DNA from: Flavobacterium sp. Root420 | GTDB taxonomy: Bacteria; Bacteroidota; Bacteroidia; Flavobacteriales; Flavobacteriaceae | Assembly: GCF_001427905.1 (NCBI RefSeq) | Contig: NZ_LMEF01000029.1 | Coordinates: 62,001-126,000, forward strand | Reading direction: 5' to 3' | Length of the DNA: 64,000 nucleotides | Shown: piece after piece, positions 24,604-34,486 of the stretch | How the letters are laid out: each line of letters starts with the position of its first letter | How positions within the stretch are numbered: position 1 is the stretch's first letter | Position numbers and translations under genes: made by a program | The notes under the pieces: model-generated | The model's input: only the letters and a program-made list of their open reading frames with translations | The model's database searches: none | What the model was told of the DNA's origin: nothing

Positions 24604-25608
24604 ATGAAACAAACTTTACTATTGATTATTATCTTCTTTCATTCAGTTGTAAAAAGTCAAACTTTTAATGGCAATTTAGGCTCTCAAAGTTTAAACTGGG
24701 CAACAGAACAAAAAGATTTTAATGCTCTTCCAAGAGTTGGGATTATTCCTATGTCAATTAAATTATGGGACAATTATGGAGGGACTAATGCTCCTACTAC
24801 ATATGGATCATTATTGGAAATTTATGGAAAGGCGGGGCATCTTGTGTCTCAGTTGTATTTTAACAGTACATGGGAAAGTGGAAGAATACAATACAGAAGC
24901 GCTTTTTATAATCAGAATAGTTGGGAGACCTGGCGCTATCTTTTAGATTCCAAAAGTGATGTTGAATCTTCAGGAAATTTAAAAATACAAGGATTTAATA
25001 GTAGTTATATTTTAAACGGAAATCTTGGAATTGGTACAGCTAATCCAAATAGTAGGCTTGAAATAATGGGTTCGTCTCAACTAGGTAATGAAATTGGAAC
25101 CTTAAAATTAAAAAGTAGCACATCAAATCAATTTATGTATTTTGGTTATGATGATCAATTTTCTGCAGGATACATTCAAAGCGTTAAACCTGGAACAGAT
25201 CAACAAAATATACTTATAGCTCCTGTAGGTGGAAATGTAGGGATAGGAACGAAATTTCCAACGTCAAAACTTACTGTTGCTGGAAACATCAATTCTCGTG
25301 AGGTAAAAGTAACCGTAGATGCCGGAGCAGATTTTGTTTTTGAAAACAACTACGATTTACCATCTCTTGATGCTGTTGACAAATACATTAAAGAAAATAA
25401 ACATCTTCCCGAAATTGCTTCAGCTGATGAAATGAAGAAGGATGGGATTAATTTATCTGAAATGAATATTAAATTATTGCAGAAGATTGAAGAACTCACA
25501 CTTTACTCTATTGAACAGAACAAAAAAATCAATAAGCTTGAAGAACAAAACAAAAAATTAAACGATTTAGAAAAACGACTAGAAAAAATAGAATCTAATT
25601 CAAAATAA
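24604..25608 (+). CDS. Secreted tail-fibre-like protein 4 with pyocin-knob-like head (type B C-terminus)
   Basis: A 334-aa protein with a signal peptide ending VKSQ. The N-terminal domain (about 25-115; SLNWATEQKDFNALPRVGI, GRIQYRSAFYNQNSWETWRYLLDS) resembles the pyocin knob/tail-fibre head domain. The middle is nearly identical to protein 2, but the C-terminus is the other type: NSREVKVTVDAGADFVFENN, LPSLDAVDKYIKENKHLPEI, NLSEMNIKLLQKIEELTLYS. The switch from one paralogue type to the other falls near base 25250, at a GIGTK motif. A coiled coil closes the protein. Confidence 0.72.
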   Translation: MKQTLLLIIIFFHSVVKSQTFNGNLGSQSLNWATEQKDFNALPRVGIIPMSIKLWDNYGGTNAPTTYGSLLEIYGKAGHLVSQLYFNSTWESGRIQYRSAFYNQNSWETWRYLLDSKSDVESSGNLKIQGFNSSYILNGNLGIGTANPNSRLEIMGSSQLGNEIGTLKLKSSTSNQFMYFGYDDQFSAGYIQSVKPGTDQQNILIAPVGGNVGIGTKFPTSKLTVAGNINSREVKVTVDAGADFVFENNYDLPSLDAVDKYIKENKHLPEIASADEMKKDGINLSEMNIKLLQKIEELTLYSIEQNKKINKLEEQNKKLNDLEKRLEKIESNSK

Positions 25609-25618
25609 AACCAAAAAA

Positions 25619-26545
25619 ATGAAAACAAAATTCCTGTTCTTATTTATTATATCATTTATTTCGTCATCAAAAGCGCAATCGTACTTTCCATTGCGCAGTA
25701 TAGAAACAAATTTACAATCTTTTTCTGGGGTAAACGGGCAATGGGTTGCTGTGGAACCTGCAAATAACACTTTAGGTTCAAATTATTATCAAGGTCTAAA
25801 TTTTGGTTTTGACGTTAATAATTATGCAAGCTTAGTAAATAGTATAGGAACAAATGAATTATACTTTGGAAGATGGTCCGGTAACTGGCAAGGATGGAAT
25901 AGAATTTGGCATTCAGGAAATTTAAATAATATAACTACTGATTTCACAGCAAAAAACCTTGGTGTAGGTGTTGTAAATCCGCAAGCAGGTGTTGATGTTT
26001 TAAGATCGCATAACTTAAATATTCCCAGAGCAATAAAAATAATGTACCAAGGTTCATGGGGTACCCCTCAATATGCAAGTAATTATAGATTTATAGATAT
26101 TCAAAGTACGGAGGAAGGAAATATTTTAGCGGTTAATGCCTATGGAATGGGTATTGGCTTTAATCCTCCATCTTACAGCTCTCCCGACAAATTGTATATA
26201 AATGGAAACGTTGGCATTGGTACAACAAACCCAACCTCAAAACTTACCGTTGCTGGAAACATCAATTCTCGTGAAGTAAAAGTAACCGTAGACGCAGGAG
26301 CTGATTTTGTTTTTGAAAACGATTACAATTTACCTTCTCTGGATGCTGTTGACAAATTCATCAAGGAAAACAAACATTTACCTGAAATTGCTTCAGCTGA
26401 TGAAATGAAAAAAGAAGGGATTAATTTATCGGAGATGAATATTAAACTTTTACAGAAAATTGAAGAGATGACTTTGTATATGATTGAACAAAATAAAAAG
26501 ATTATTGATTTAGAAAATAGATTAAAAAAAGTTGAAAAAAATTAA
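25619..26545 (+). CDS. Secreted tail-fibre-like protein 5 (type B C-terminus)
   Basis: A 308-aa protein with a signal peptide ending SKAQ. The N-terminal 100 residues (NGQWVAVEPANN, YFGRWSGNWQGWNRIWHSGN) again resemble a tail-fibre knob, with the WHSGNLN motif usual in fibre proteins. A single GIGTTNPTSKLTVAGN unit leads into the type B block and a short coiled coil. It differs from proteins 4 and 6 in the head but shares their C-terminus almost exactly, which suggests exchangeable heads on a fixed base. Confidence 0.72.
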   Translation: MKTKFLFLFIISFISSSKAQSYFPLRSIETNLQSFSGVNGQWVAVEPANNTLGSNYYQGLNFGFDVNNYASLVNSIGTNELYFGRWSGNWQGWNRIWHSGNLNNITTDFTAKNLGVGVVNPQAGVDVLRSHNLNIPRAIKIMYQGSWGTPQYASNYRFIDIQSTEEGNILAVNAYGMGIGFNPPSYSSPDKLYINGNVGIGTTNPTSKLTVAGNINSREVKVTVDAGADFVFENDYNLPSLDAVDKFIKENKHLPEIASADEMKKEGINLSEMNIKLLQKIEEMTLYMIEQNKKIIDLENRLKKVEKN

Positions 26546-26546
26546 A

Positions 26547-27479
26547 ATGAAAAAAAATCTAAAAAAAACAATTTTACTTTCTATAACACTTTTGATGTTA
26601 AGTTTCATGACATTAAAGGCACAAAGTTTGAATCCCACATCAAGTATCTCTGCACCAGGTTCTGCGGATTTATTCAAAGGTGGCTATACTTTTGCATATG
26701 CGACATCTGGAACACCGTGGAATGGAGCTCTGCTTAGTTATGGAGGGTTCGCACCAAATAATTATGATACTCAAATAAGTTCAGATTATGGTCCACAAGG
26801 GGGAAGCCATATATCGTATCGAACTAAAAATGGAGATATTAATACTTGGAATCCCTGGAATGAATTAGCAACACGTGGTGCAAATGTTTTTACCGGTGAT
26901 CAATCTGTGTACGGCGGAATTGCCAGTTCTGCTTCGGGAGACCTTGGAGGATATTTAAGTTTAATAAATACTTCTAAGGGTTCTTCAGGAACAGCAGTAA
27001 GATGGACTATATATAACATGACTAGTTCATATGGGAATAGCCTACAATTTTGGGCATATGATAATTTAAGCTGCGCTGGAGGCTTGTGCAATAATCGCTT
27101 TACTATAATGGATAATGGCAATATTGGCATAGGTACAACAAACCCAACGTCAAAACTTACCGTAGCCGGAAACATCAATTCTCGTGAAGTAAAAGTAACG
27201 GTTGATGCAGGAGCAGATTTTGTATTTGAAAATAACTACAATTTACCTTCTCTGGATGCTGTTGACAAATACATTAAAGAAAATAAACATTTACCTGAAA
27301 TTGCTTCAGCTGATCAAATGAAGAAGGATGGAATTAATTTATCTGAAATGAATATTAAACTTTTACAGAAAATTGAGGAATTGACCTTGTATTCAATAGA
27401 GCAACAAAAAAATACTGAAAACTTAACCAAAGTTATTGAAACACTAGCTAAAAGATTAGAAGTTGTTGAAAGAAAATAA
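26547..27479 (+). CDS. Secreted tail-fibre-like protein 6 with pyocin-knob-like head (type B C-terminus)
   Basis: A 310-aa protein. The ATG at 26547 is chosen because it lies 1 base after the previous stop and gives a normal signal peptide ending TLKAQ; an in-frame TTG at 26532 would overlap the previous gene. The head (DLFKGGYTFAYATSGTPWNG, SYRTKNGDINTWNPWNELAT) resembles a pyocin knob. One GIGTTNPTSKLTVAGN unit, the type B block and a coiled coil follow. Two to three Cys pairs (LSCAGGLCNN) are unique to this copy. It is the last of the array and directly precedes the T9SS-sorted protein. Confidence 0.72.
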   Translation: MKKNLKKTILLSITLLMLSFMTLKAQSLNPTSSISAPGSADLFKGGYTFAYATSGTPWNGALLSYGGFAPNNYDTQISSDYGPQGGSHISYRTKNGDINTWNPWNELATRGANVFTGDQSVYGGIASSASGDLGGYLSLINTSKGSSGTAVRWTIYNMTSSYGNSLQFWAYDNLSCAGGLCNNRFTIMDNGNIGIGTTNPTSKLTVAGNINSREVKVTVDAGADFVFENNYNLPSLDAVDKYIKENKHLPEIASADQMKKDGINLSEMNIKLLQKIEELTLYSIEQQKNTENLTKVIETLAKRLEVVERK

Positions 27480-27501
27480 CCCAAGTATTAAAAATATAAA
27501 T

Positions 27502-27960
27502 ATGAAAAAAATAATTACCCTTATACTGTTTGGAATGACCATTTTTTCAAACGCCCAACAAAAAATAACTTTCAATTATGATTCCGCCGGGAATCAAATC
27601 CTAAGGGAATTATGCCTTTCGGGATGTAACCCCTTGGCTAAACCTACAAAAGAAGAAGTAAAAGAAATTGAGGCTTTAGTCGATGAAGATTTACTGAAAT
27701 TCTCGCAAGAAGATGTCATTTCCTATTATCCAAACCCCGTTAAAGAAGAACTCTATATAAAGTGGGAACTCAAAGAGAACAACTATGTTAACTCTATTCA
27801 GGTTTTTAATTTGACAGGACAGTTGCTCAAAAGCTATCAGCCAACTGTTCGCAATGACAGCCAGAATATTGCCTTTCAGGATTACCCAACCGGAATTTAT
27901 GCCGTAATGCTTTACTATAGTAATGGCGACCAAAAATCGATTAAAATCATCAAGAAATAA
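27502..27960 (+). CDS. Short T9SS-sorted protein with one YD-repeat motif
   Basis: A 152-aa protein with a signal peptide ending SNAQ. The mature N-terminus (ITFNYDSAGNQILRELC) looks like a single YD/RHS repeat unit. After a short acidic linker, the C-terminal 75 residues form a type A T9SS sorting domain (YYPNPVKEELYIKWEL, VFNLTGQLLKSYQ, YPTGIYAVMLYYSNG, KIIKK end). The ATG at 27502 was preferred to an upstream in-frame TTG because it starts the signal peptide. It should be exported through the T9SS and either attached to the surface or released. It stands 3 bases before the RHS gene and is a natural candidate for a helper of that protein. Confidence 0.8.
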   Translation: MKKIITLILFGMTIFSNAQQKITFNYDSAGNQILRELCLSGCNPLAKPTKEEVKEIEALVDEDLLKFSQEDVISYYPNPVKEELYIKWELKENNYVNSIQVFNLTGQLLKSYQPTVRNDSQNIAFQDYPTGIYAVMLYYSNGDQKSIKIIKK

Positions 27961-27963
27961 TAT

Positions 27964-30900
27964 ATGAGACATTTTTACTTAACATTCCTATTTATCAGTT
28001 TACCTTTTCTTGCTTCAGCTCAGGATTCAGGAGGAATACCTGTTGAAGGGATAACCCTCATAAAGAGAAGCAATGAAACACTAAAAACTACAGTTAATAA
28101 GACTGAAATCAATAGCGAAACCGCTAACTTATTAGTTGCAAATACAATACCTGGGCCTACTGGAAATTCAACAGAAGTAGGTGTAACTGAGGGGCAATTG
28201 TCAGTTTCACTTAACGGAGTAGCGGGTTATTCCATTCCAATTGCAGTACCTGCAGGAATTAATGGTGTCGTTCCTCAGATAAGCTTAGTTTATAGTAGTC
28301 AGGCGGGAAATGGAATTGCAGGGTACGGATGGAATATCGCAGGTGTTTCTGCTATTACTAGAATTCCCAGAACAAAATTTCATGATGGAAGCATCGGAGG
28401 AGTAAATCTTGATGCTAACGATCGTTTTGCTTTAGATGGACAAAGGTTGATTTTAAAAACTGGTGCAGCGTATGGCGCGGCGGGTTCAACGTATGAAACC
28501 GAGAATTTTTCCAATATTAAAATTAGTGCTGTCGGAGTATCGCCACTAGGTGCTAATTATGGGCCTGCCTCTTTCTTAGTATCATACCCTGATGGTTCTA
28601 TTGCAGAGTTTGGTTCTACTTTAGACTCCCAATCAATTACCACATGGACCATAAATTATTGGCAAAATGCACAGGGAGTAAGAATTTCATATAACTATAC
28701 TAAAATAGAAAACAGTATTGCTATAACTAGCATAAAATATGGTACAATAGGAACGACAGCTCCTATTAATGAAATTCAGTTTGTCTATGGTACTCGTACA
28801 AGGCCAGAACAGTCCTATATAGGTGGTAAAAGCATAGTGAATAACAAGATATTAGAAAAAATTCAAGTAAAAGGTAATGGAGTAGGTTTTAGAAATTATA
28901 ACTTTTCATACAATTCTAGCTCTTTGGGATACCAGCGTTTAGAGAAAGTATTTGAATTAAGTGGCGATGGGACTAAAAGTTATAACCCAACGGTATTCTA
29001 TTACGAAAACTCCAGCGAATTAATATCATATGCAAATATTACCACAAATTTAAGCGTGGGGAATATATCGTCTCAAAATGCAGCTACTGTTTCGGGAGAT
29101 TTTAGTGGTGATGAAAAAATGGATTTCTTGATCTATCCTACAATTGGTCCAGATACTAAATCAAAGTATTGGCTGTATTCGGATATAAATTCTGGCGGGA
29201 CTAATTTGGGTTTCGAGCATAAAGTGGGGGCTTTTGAGACTATTTTTCCTGTTAATTGGTTGACTTGGAATAATAAGCTTTATACAAAACAAGGCTGGGC
29301 TGTGGCAAAACGGTCGGCTACCAATTATACTTTTACGGTTTATTCTGCTGGAATATCGTCCCCCATTTATTACCAATATGAAAAAGTTGTAAATTTTCCA
29401 ACTCAATCTATTGGTGGATATGCTGATTATTGTACAACTGTTGATGTCGAAACTATATTCCCGAAAAAAATACTTTCTGGAGATTTTAATGGTGATGGTA
29501 TAACTGATGTTATTGCTATTGACCTAGAACTTCAATCATTTAGTTATACTGATGATTATTATTATGGCTGTTTATCCTATTCAGAAATAATAACTTCCAA
29601 GAAAGTATATTTTGTAGATTTAAAAAGAGATAATACTACCAATTTTTTAACCTATTCTGGTGAATTGGCTTCAGTTATAACGTCCAGTTCTAAGGTTGAA
29701 GTAGCTGATGTAAATGGAGACGGTAAATCAGATTTTATGGTTTTTGAAAATGGAAAGGTAACCACATATACACTCAATAGTACGAATCAATTAGTTTTAT
29801 TATGGAATTATCCAGATGCAAATATCTCGGTAGATTCAAGTAAAACAATTTTATTGGGCGATTATAATGGTGATGGGAAAACCGATTTTATGATACCCAA
29901 AGGATACGGATTTACAGAATGGTATCAATATAGTTCTACAGGAACTGATTTTACTAAGGCTGTTCAAAATAATAATATTACCTTTTTACAAAACACAACT
30001 TCAAGTACTAATAATTATATAGTTTCTGATTGTAATAAAGATGGTAAATCAGATTTAATTCGCACTAATACACGTTTAGATCAAGCTGGGAATGGTCAAA
30101 TAGAGGTTAACTATTATCCAAATTTAAATGGTGTTTTCAGTCCTAATTTTAGATATACAACTGCGAGTTCGTTCACTTCAGATATTAAACTTAATATTCT
30201 GCCGATTTACCTACCCACAGGAAGAGGAATCGTAATTAAAGACAAACCCTATAATCCAACTCTCGAAATTGCATTTTTGGGTAACAATAAAATTTTTTAT
30301 TTTAATTCTAATAAAGATAACACCACAGATCAATTACTGCGAACTATAACCACTGGAAACGGAGTTCGAGAATCAATTACCTATCAGCCATTATCAACGA
30401 CCTCTTATAACGAGAGATATATGCCAATATATACTAGTGGATATACGGAGAATTATCCCAAAATAGATATAGAATCTGCAGCAACTGTACAGGTAGTTAC
30501 CAAATTAGAGAAACAAAGCACCTCTGTTTATAAAAAACAATTGTTTACCTATGCCGGTGCAACTTCCAATTTAGAAGGATTAGGCTTTATGGGGTTTCGT
30601 GCTTCAATGCGAACTAATTGGTTTGAAGATGATAGCAAGGCGATTAGTACCGTGTCAAAGTTTGATCCAAATTTGCGGGGAGCTATTGTTGAGAGTTATA
30701 CTTATTTAGGGATAATTAGTCCTTCAATTGCATTAAATACTGCGGCTCCAAACATTCCTAGAGCAAGCCAAATTACCGTAGACAACACCAGAACAGCAAC
30801 GGAGACTCTTTTGGCAACAAATAGTATTACGTTTAGCCCTGGTGCAATTATTAGCCCTGGAGCAGGTAATACTTTTATTGCCAAAATTACTTCTGATTAT

Positions 30901-33900
30901 GATGCTAATGGCTATACAGAAACAAATGCCACCCCGCCTAATGATCTGATAAGTAAATCCTTGTCATTTTATGAAACTAGCCTGTCTTCATCCAAAGTTT
31001 TTAAACTCCAAAATGTAAGATCCAACAATTACAATATTCTAAGTGATAGTAGTGATGAAACCAATATTGTATATGATAATTTCAACAATCCTATAGAGTC
31101 TATAACAAAAATTAGAGCAGGCGGAGCCAACCAGCAAGTCACTACTAGCATAATAGTCTATGAACCACTTATAAATTCTCCTTACATGATAGGCAGACCT
31201 AAAAGCAAAACACAAACTGTCACAGCTTTTGGCGATAGTATGAATTCTAAAGAAACTTATCAATACGGCTCGGGATCTGAAAGTAATTTATTAAAAGTAA
31301 TCCAAAAATGGGGTAACAATACAAACGCTATTACAGAAACCAATGGGTATGACACTTTTGGGAATGTTATAATAAAAACGCTATCAGCACCTGGTGTGGC
31401 GGATAGAAAAACAAATTTCGTATATGATCCAACAGGTATTTTGTTAAAAGAAACCACTGATATTGAAGGATTCAAGACAGCATTTGAGTATTATCCTAAC
31501 GGTACGCTCAAATCAGAAAACAAACAAAGTGAACTTAGTTCTTGGAATAATGCTTTGTTAACAGGTTATGAGTATGATTCCTGGTTCAAAAAAACTATTG
31601 TTACTGATTATTTGGGTAAAACCCATACATATGGTTATGTACGGGAGAACGAAAAAGCTAAAATCACGCTCACTGGAAACACTGACGATACTTATAGTGA
31701 AGAGCTATATGATGAATTGGGCAGAAAAATTCGTACTGGTGTAAAAGGTGTACAAGGCATTATGTCCTACAAAGATTTCAAATACGATATTTACGACCGC
31801 AACTTTAGTTTTAGCGAGCCCAATACAGGAAGCCCATTATGGAATACCACTTTATATGATGTTTACGGTCGTCCCGAAACCATTACAGACTATAAAGGTA
31901 AAGTATTGTCTATAAAATATGATAAGCGAACCACTACAATTACAGATGGGAGCACTGGTCAGATCAAAACATCTACAACAAATTCTATGGGTAAAGTTAT
32001 TAGCCAGCTCGAAAGTCCAATAGGAGGTACAATGAATTACAATTATTTTGCCAATGGAAATCTTAAGGAAACCAATTATAATGGTAATAAAATAAGTATA
32101 ATACAAGATGGGTGGGGACGCAAGATCAGTCTAACAGATCCTTCGGCCGGTACATACACGTATGACTATAACGAACTCGGCGAAAGCACAAAAGAAACAA
32201 CTCCAAACGGCACTACCACCTATAAGTTGAACGATTGGGGTAAAATTGAAACCAAAACTATAGCAGGTAGTAATACTAACAGTACCACTCAGTATACCTA
32301 TACGCCGGACAGCAAATTACTTCTAAAAATGGTATATACTGATGGTGGGGACGCAGGAAAAACAATTGTTACCGATTATACTTATGATTCTAAAAATCGA
32401 TTGGAAACTACTACGGAAACTACAGGTTATGGTGCTGTTTTTACAAAAAAACTAGAATATGATGCCTGGGGCAGGGTTGAAAAAGAAACCAACACGGCAT
32501 CTATAAACGGGAAAACCAGCACCTCAGCTACACAAAATGAATACAAAAATGGTTATGCATATAAAATATATGAAGTAAAAAATGGACAAAAGACCAAAAC
32601 TCTTTGGGAAACAACTGAGGTAAATGCTCAAGGGCAGCTGACCAAAGCGACGCTAGGTAACGGAATTGCTATCAATAATATATATGACAGTTACGGCTAT
32701 ATATCCAATATAAAGCACACTTTAGGTATGACCACCACCATGGAATTAGGTACTAATTTTGATACGCAACGAGGCAATCTTAAGTGGCGCAAAAACAGCC
32801 TTTTTGGAAATGTTACCGAGAATTTTGATTATGATAGCCAGGATCGTCTTATACAGTACCCTAATGTACAAGGTGTGCAGGAAAGTCAGGCTTATGAAGA
32901 CGATGGTCGTATTAAATCTAACACATTGGGAACCTACAATTATGGCAATTCAAATAAAAAATACCAAAATACCTCGATAACACTAACTTCTGCGGCTTTA
33001 CCTGATTATCAAAACAAACCCTTACAAACAGTTAGCTATAATACTTTTAATAGTCCTGTAGAAATAGTGGAAGATGGTAAAGACAAAATAAGCTTTGTAT
33101 ATAATGACAATAATGATCGTAGCGTTATGTTTTATGGCGGATTAGGGCTTAAGGAAACTCGAACCTACCGAAAACATTATAGTGCCGATGGTTCTATGGA
33201 GATCAAAGAAAATACACAGACAGGAGAGGTTGAGTTTGTGACTTATATAGGTGGTAATGGATACTCTGCATCGGTTGTTTCTAAAAAAACATATAGTAGC
33301 GTGGGAGCTACACAAGAACAAACGTTATATTTGCATAGAGATTATCAAGGTAGTATCTTGGCAATAACCAACGAGACAGGAACTATGTTAGAAAAAAGAC
33401 AGTTTGATGCTTGGGGAGCTATTGTAAAAGTACAAGATGGTGCAGGTAATTTATTAAACGGTCTTACTATTCTTGATAGAGGTTACACAGGGCATGAACA
33501 CTTGCAAACTATAGTACTCATACATATGAATGGGCGTTTGTACGATCCTAAACTCCATCGTTTCCTGCAACCAGACAATTATGTACAAGATCCCAATAAT
33601 ACTCAAAACTATAATCGTTATGGATATGTATTAAACAACCCTCTAAAATACACAGATCCTACTGGGGAGTTTAAAATTAATTGGAATAACATAATTGCTG
33701 GAGTTGCCATAGTTGTTGGAACAGTTTTGTCTGCAACTGGGGTTGGAGCGACAGTTGGGGCTATATTAATTGCGGCGGGAGTGGCACATTTTGGTGCTGC
33801 ATATGCTGAGTATACTAAAACTGGAGATTGGAATGCCGCATCAAATAATGCAGGGATTAGTTTTGGTGCAAGCTTTACTACTGATTTTGGTTATGATGAT

Positions 33901-34485
33901 TCGAAAAATCATATTCCTGGTGTTGCTCAAAATGATCCTATGGTTAAGCCTATTACTACAGAGAATAATTTTAAAACAGATTCATTTTCTGGAGTTACAG
34001 GAGCTTTGCCAAGTAATGAATCAAGTTTTTCTACTGAATTTTCGGCATTAAGTTTGGGAATTCTTGATGAGGGTAATTTTACTGGAAGATATTATTTTAA
34101 AGATGTCAATAACACGTTCTTTGACGTAAGTAATTTATCAAAAATCGGAAAATATGGAGGAAACATTTTTGATGCTTACGAGGTAGCGGATGGACTTTAT
34201 AAGGTTTCTACGGCTAATTCCCCTCAACTAAGAACGGATGCAGCTAATGAATTGGCATTTAATTCATTTGTTATTGGTGTTGGAAGAAAATATCCTGTTT
34301 TAGGGTTAACAATTGGTCTAGGTAAATTAATTTCGACAACAGAGGCTTACAAAGAGGGAATGCAGGATGGTAGACAGAAAGCATTTATTGAAAAAAATGG
34401 TTATCCTGTTAATCACACTGCAACAATTAAACCTGATAGTGGTATGTATAGAGAATGTGAAACGTGTCCTTTAAAATTTAGATAA
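27964..34485 (+). CDS. SpvB/FG-GAP/RHS-repeat protein with unassigned C-terminal domain
   Basis: A 2173-aa protein with a signal peptide ending ASAQ. An SpvB-type N-terminal domain (about 60-180; GYSIPIAVPAGINGVVPQIS, GYGWNIAGVSAITR) is followed by at least five FG-GAP/VCBS calcium-type motifs (near 378, 506, 579, 631 and 688, for example DVNGDGKSDF and DYNGDGKTDF). Many YD repeats lead to the RHS core (HRDYQGSILAITNETG, GRLYDPKLHRFLQPD, NRYGYVLNNPLKYTDPTG; DPTG at 1898). About 270 residues follow the core: a hydrophobic Gly/Ala segment, an ASNNAGISFGASFTTDFGYDD linker and a C-terminal region ending CETCPLKFR. RHS shells enclose polymorphic toxins, and SpvB/TcdB-like heads occur in Tc toxin complexes. 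The C-terminal effector type is not recognised. Confidence 0.85.
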   Translation: MRHFYLTFLFISLPFLASAQDSGGIPVEGITLIKRSNETLKTTVNKTEINSETANLLVANTIPGPTGNSTEVGVTEGQLSVSLNGVAGYSIPIAVPAGINGVVPQISLVYSSQAGNGIAGYGWNIAGVSAITRIPRTKFHDGSIGGVNLDANDRFALDGQRLILKTGAAYGAAGSTYETENFSNIKISAVGVSPLGANYGPASFLVSYPDGSIAEFGSTLDSQSITTWTINYWQNAQGVRISYNYTKIENSIAITSIKYGTIGTTAPINEIQFVYGTRTRPEQSYIGGKSIVNNKILEKIQVKGNGVGFRNYNFSYNSSSLGYQRLEKVFELSGDGTKSYNPTVFYYENSSELISYANITTNLSVGNISSQNAATVSGDFSGDEKMDFLIYPTIGPDTKSKYWLYSDINSGGTNLGFEHKVGAFETIFPVNWLTWNNKLYTKQGWAVAKRSATNYTFTVYSAGISSPIYYQYEKVVNFPTQSIGGYADYCTTVDVETIFPKKILSGDFNGDGITDVIAIDLELQSFSYTDDYYYGCLSYSEIITSKKVYFVDLKRDNTTNFLTYSGELASVITSSSKVEVADVNGDGKSDFMVFENGKVTTYTLNSTNQLVLLWNYPDANISVDSSKTILLGDYNGDGKTDFMIPKGYGFTEWYQYSSTGTDFTKAVQNNNITFLQNTTSSTNNYIVSDCNKDGKSDLIRTNTRLDQAGNGQIEVNYYPNLNGVFSPNFRYTTASSFTSDIKLNILPIYLPTGRGIVIKDKPYNPTLEIAFLGNNKIFYFNSNKDNTTDQLLRTITTGNGVRESITYQPLSTTSYNERYMPIYTSGYTENYPKIDIESAATVQVVTKLEKQSTSVYKKQLFTYAGATSNLEGLGFMGFRASMRTNWFEDDSKAISTVSKFDPNLRGAIVESYTYLGIISPSIALNTAAPNIPRASQITVDNTRTATETLLATNSITFSPGAIISPGAGNTFIAKITSDYDANGYTETNATPPNDLISKSLSFYETSLSSSKVFKLQNVRSNNYNILSDSSDETNIVYDNFNNPIESITKIRAGGANQQVTTSIIVYEPLINSPYMIGRPKSKTQTVTAFGDSMNSKETYQYGSGSESNLLKVIQKWGNNTNAITETNGYDTFGNVIIKTLSAPGVADRKTNFVYDPTGILLKETTDIEGFKTAFEYYPNGTLKSENKQSELSSWNNALLTGYEYDSWFKKTIVTDYLGKTHTYGYVRENEKAKITLTGNTDDTYSEELYDELGRKIRTGVKGVQGIMSYKDFKYDIYDRNFSFSEPNTGSPLWNTTLYDVYGRPETITDYKGKVLSIKYDKRTTTITDGSTGQIKTSTTNSMGKVISQLESPIGGTMNYNYFANGNLKETNYNGNKISIIQDGWGRKISLTDPSAGTYTYDYNELGESTKETTPNGTTTYKLNDWGKIETKTIAGSNTNSTTQYTYTPDSKLLLKMVYTDGGDAGKTIVTDYTYDSKNRLETTTETTGYGAVFTKKLEYDAWGRVEKETNTASINGKTSTSATQNEYKNGYAYKIYEVKNGQKTKTLWETTEVNAQGQLTKATLGNGIAINNIYDSYGYISNIKHTLGMTTTMELGTNFDTQRGNLKWRKNSLFGNVTENFDYDSQDRLIQYPNVQGVQESQAYEDDGRIKSNTLGTYNYGNSNKKYQNTSITLTSAALPDYQNKPLQTVSYNTFNSPVEIVEDGKDKISFVYNDNNDRSVMFYGGLGLKETRTYRKHYSADGSMEIKENTQTGEVEFVTYIGGNGYSASVVSKKTYSSVGATQEQTLYLHRDYQGSILAITNETGTMLEKRQFDAWGAIVKVQDGAGNLLNGLTILDRGYTGHEHLQTIVLIHMNGRLYDPKLHRFLQPDNYVQDPNNTQNYNRYGYVLNNPLKYTDPTGEFKINWNNIIAGVAIVVGTVLSATGVGATVGAILIAAGVAHFGAAYAEYTKTGDWNAASNNAGISFGASFTTDFGYDDSKNHIPGVAQNDPMVKPITTENNFKTDSFSGVTGALPSNESSFSTEFSALSLGILDEGNFTGRYYFKDVNNTFFDVSNLSKIGKYGGNIFDAYEVADGLYKVSTANSPQLRTDAANELAFNSFVIGVGRKYPVLGLTIGLGKLISTTEAYKEGMQDGRQKAFIEKNGYPVNHTATIKPDSGMYRECETCPLKFR

Positions 34486-34486
34486 T

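Noticed and set aside
21351..27479. Repeated segments at regular spacing might be a CRISPR-like or satellite array
   Set aside because: The repeats are in frame, about 1 kb apart and encode the conserved C-terminal block of six paralogous genes.
24604..27479. Prophage tail-fibre module
   Set aside because: Each protein carries a Sec signal peptide, and there are no capsid, tail tube, portal or integrase genes in the neighbourhood.
26532..27501. Upstream TTG starts for fibre protein 6 (26532) and the T9SS protein (27463)
   Set aside because: Both would overlap the preceding gene and put extra residues before a normal signal peptide; the ATGs at 26547 and 27502 fit better.
27964..34485. T6SS-delivered RHS effector
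   Set aside because: The protein has a signal peptide and an SpvB/FG-GAP N-terminus, and no PAAR, VgrG or Hcp gene is visible in the window.
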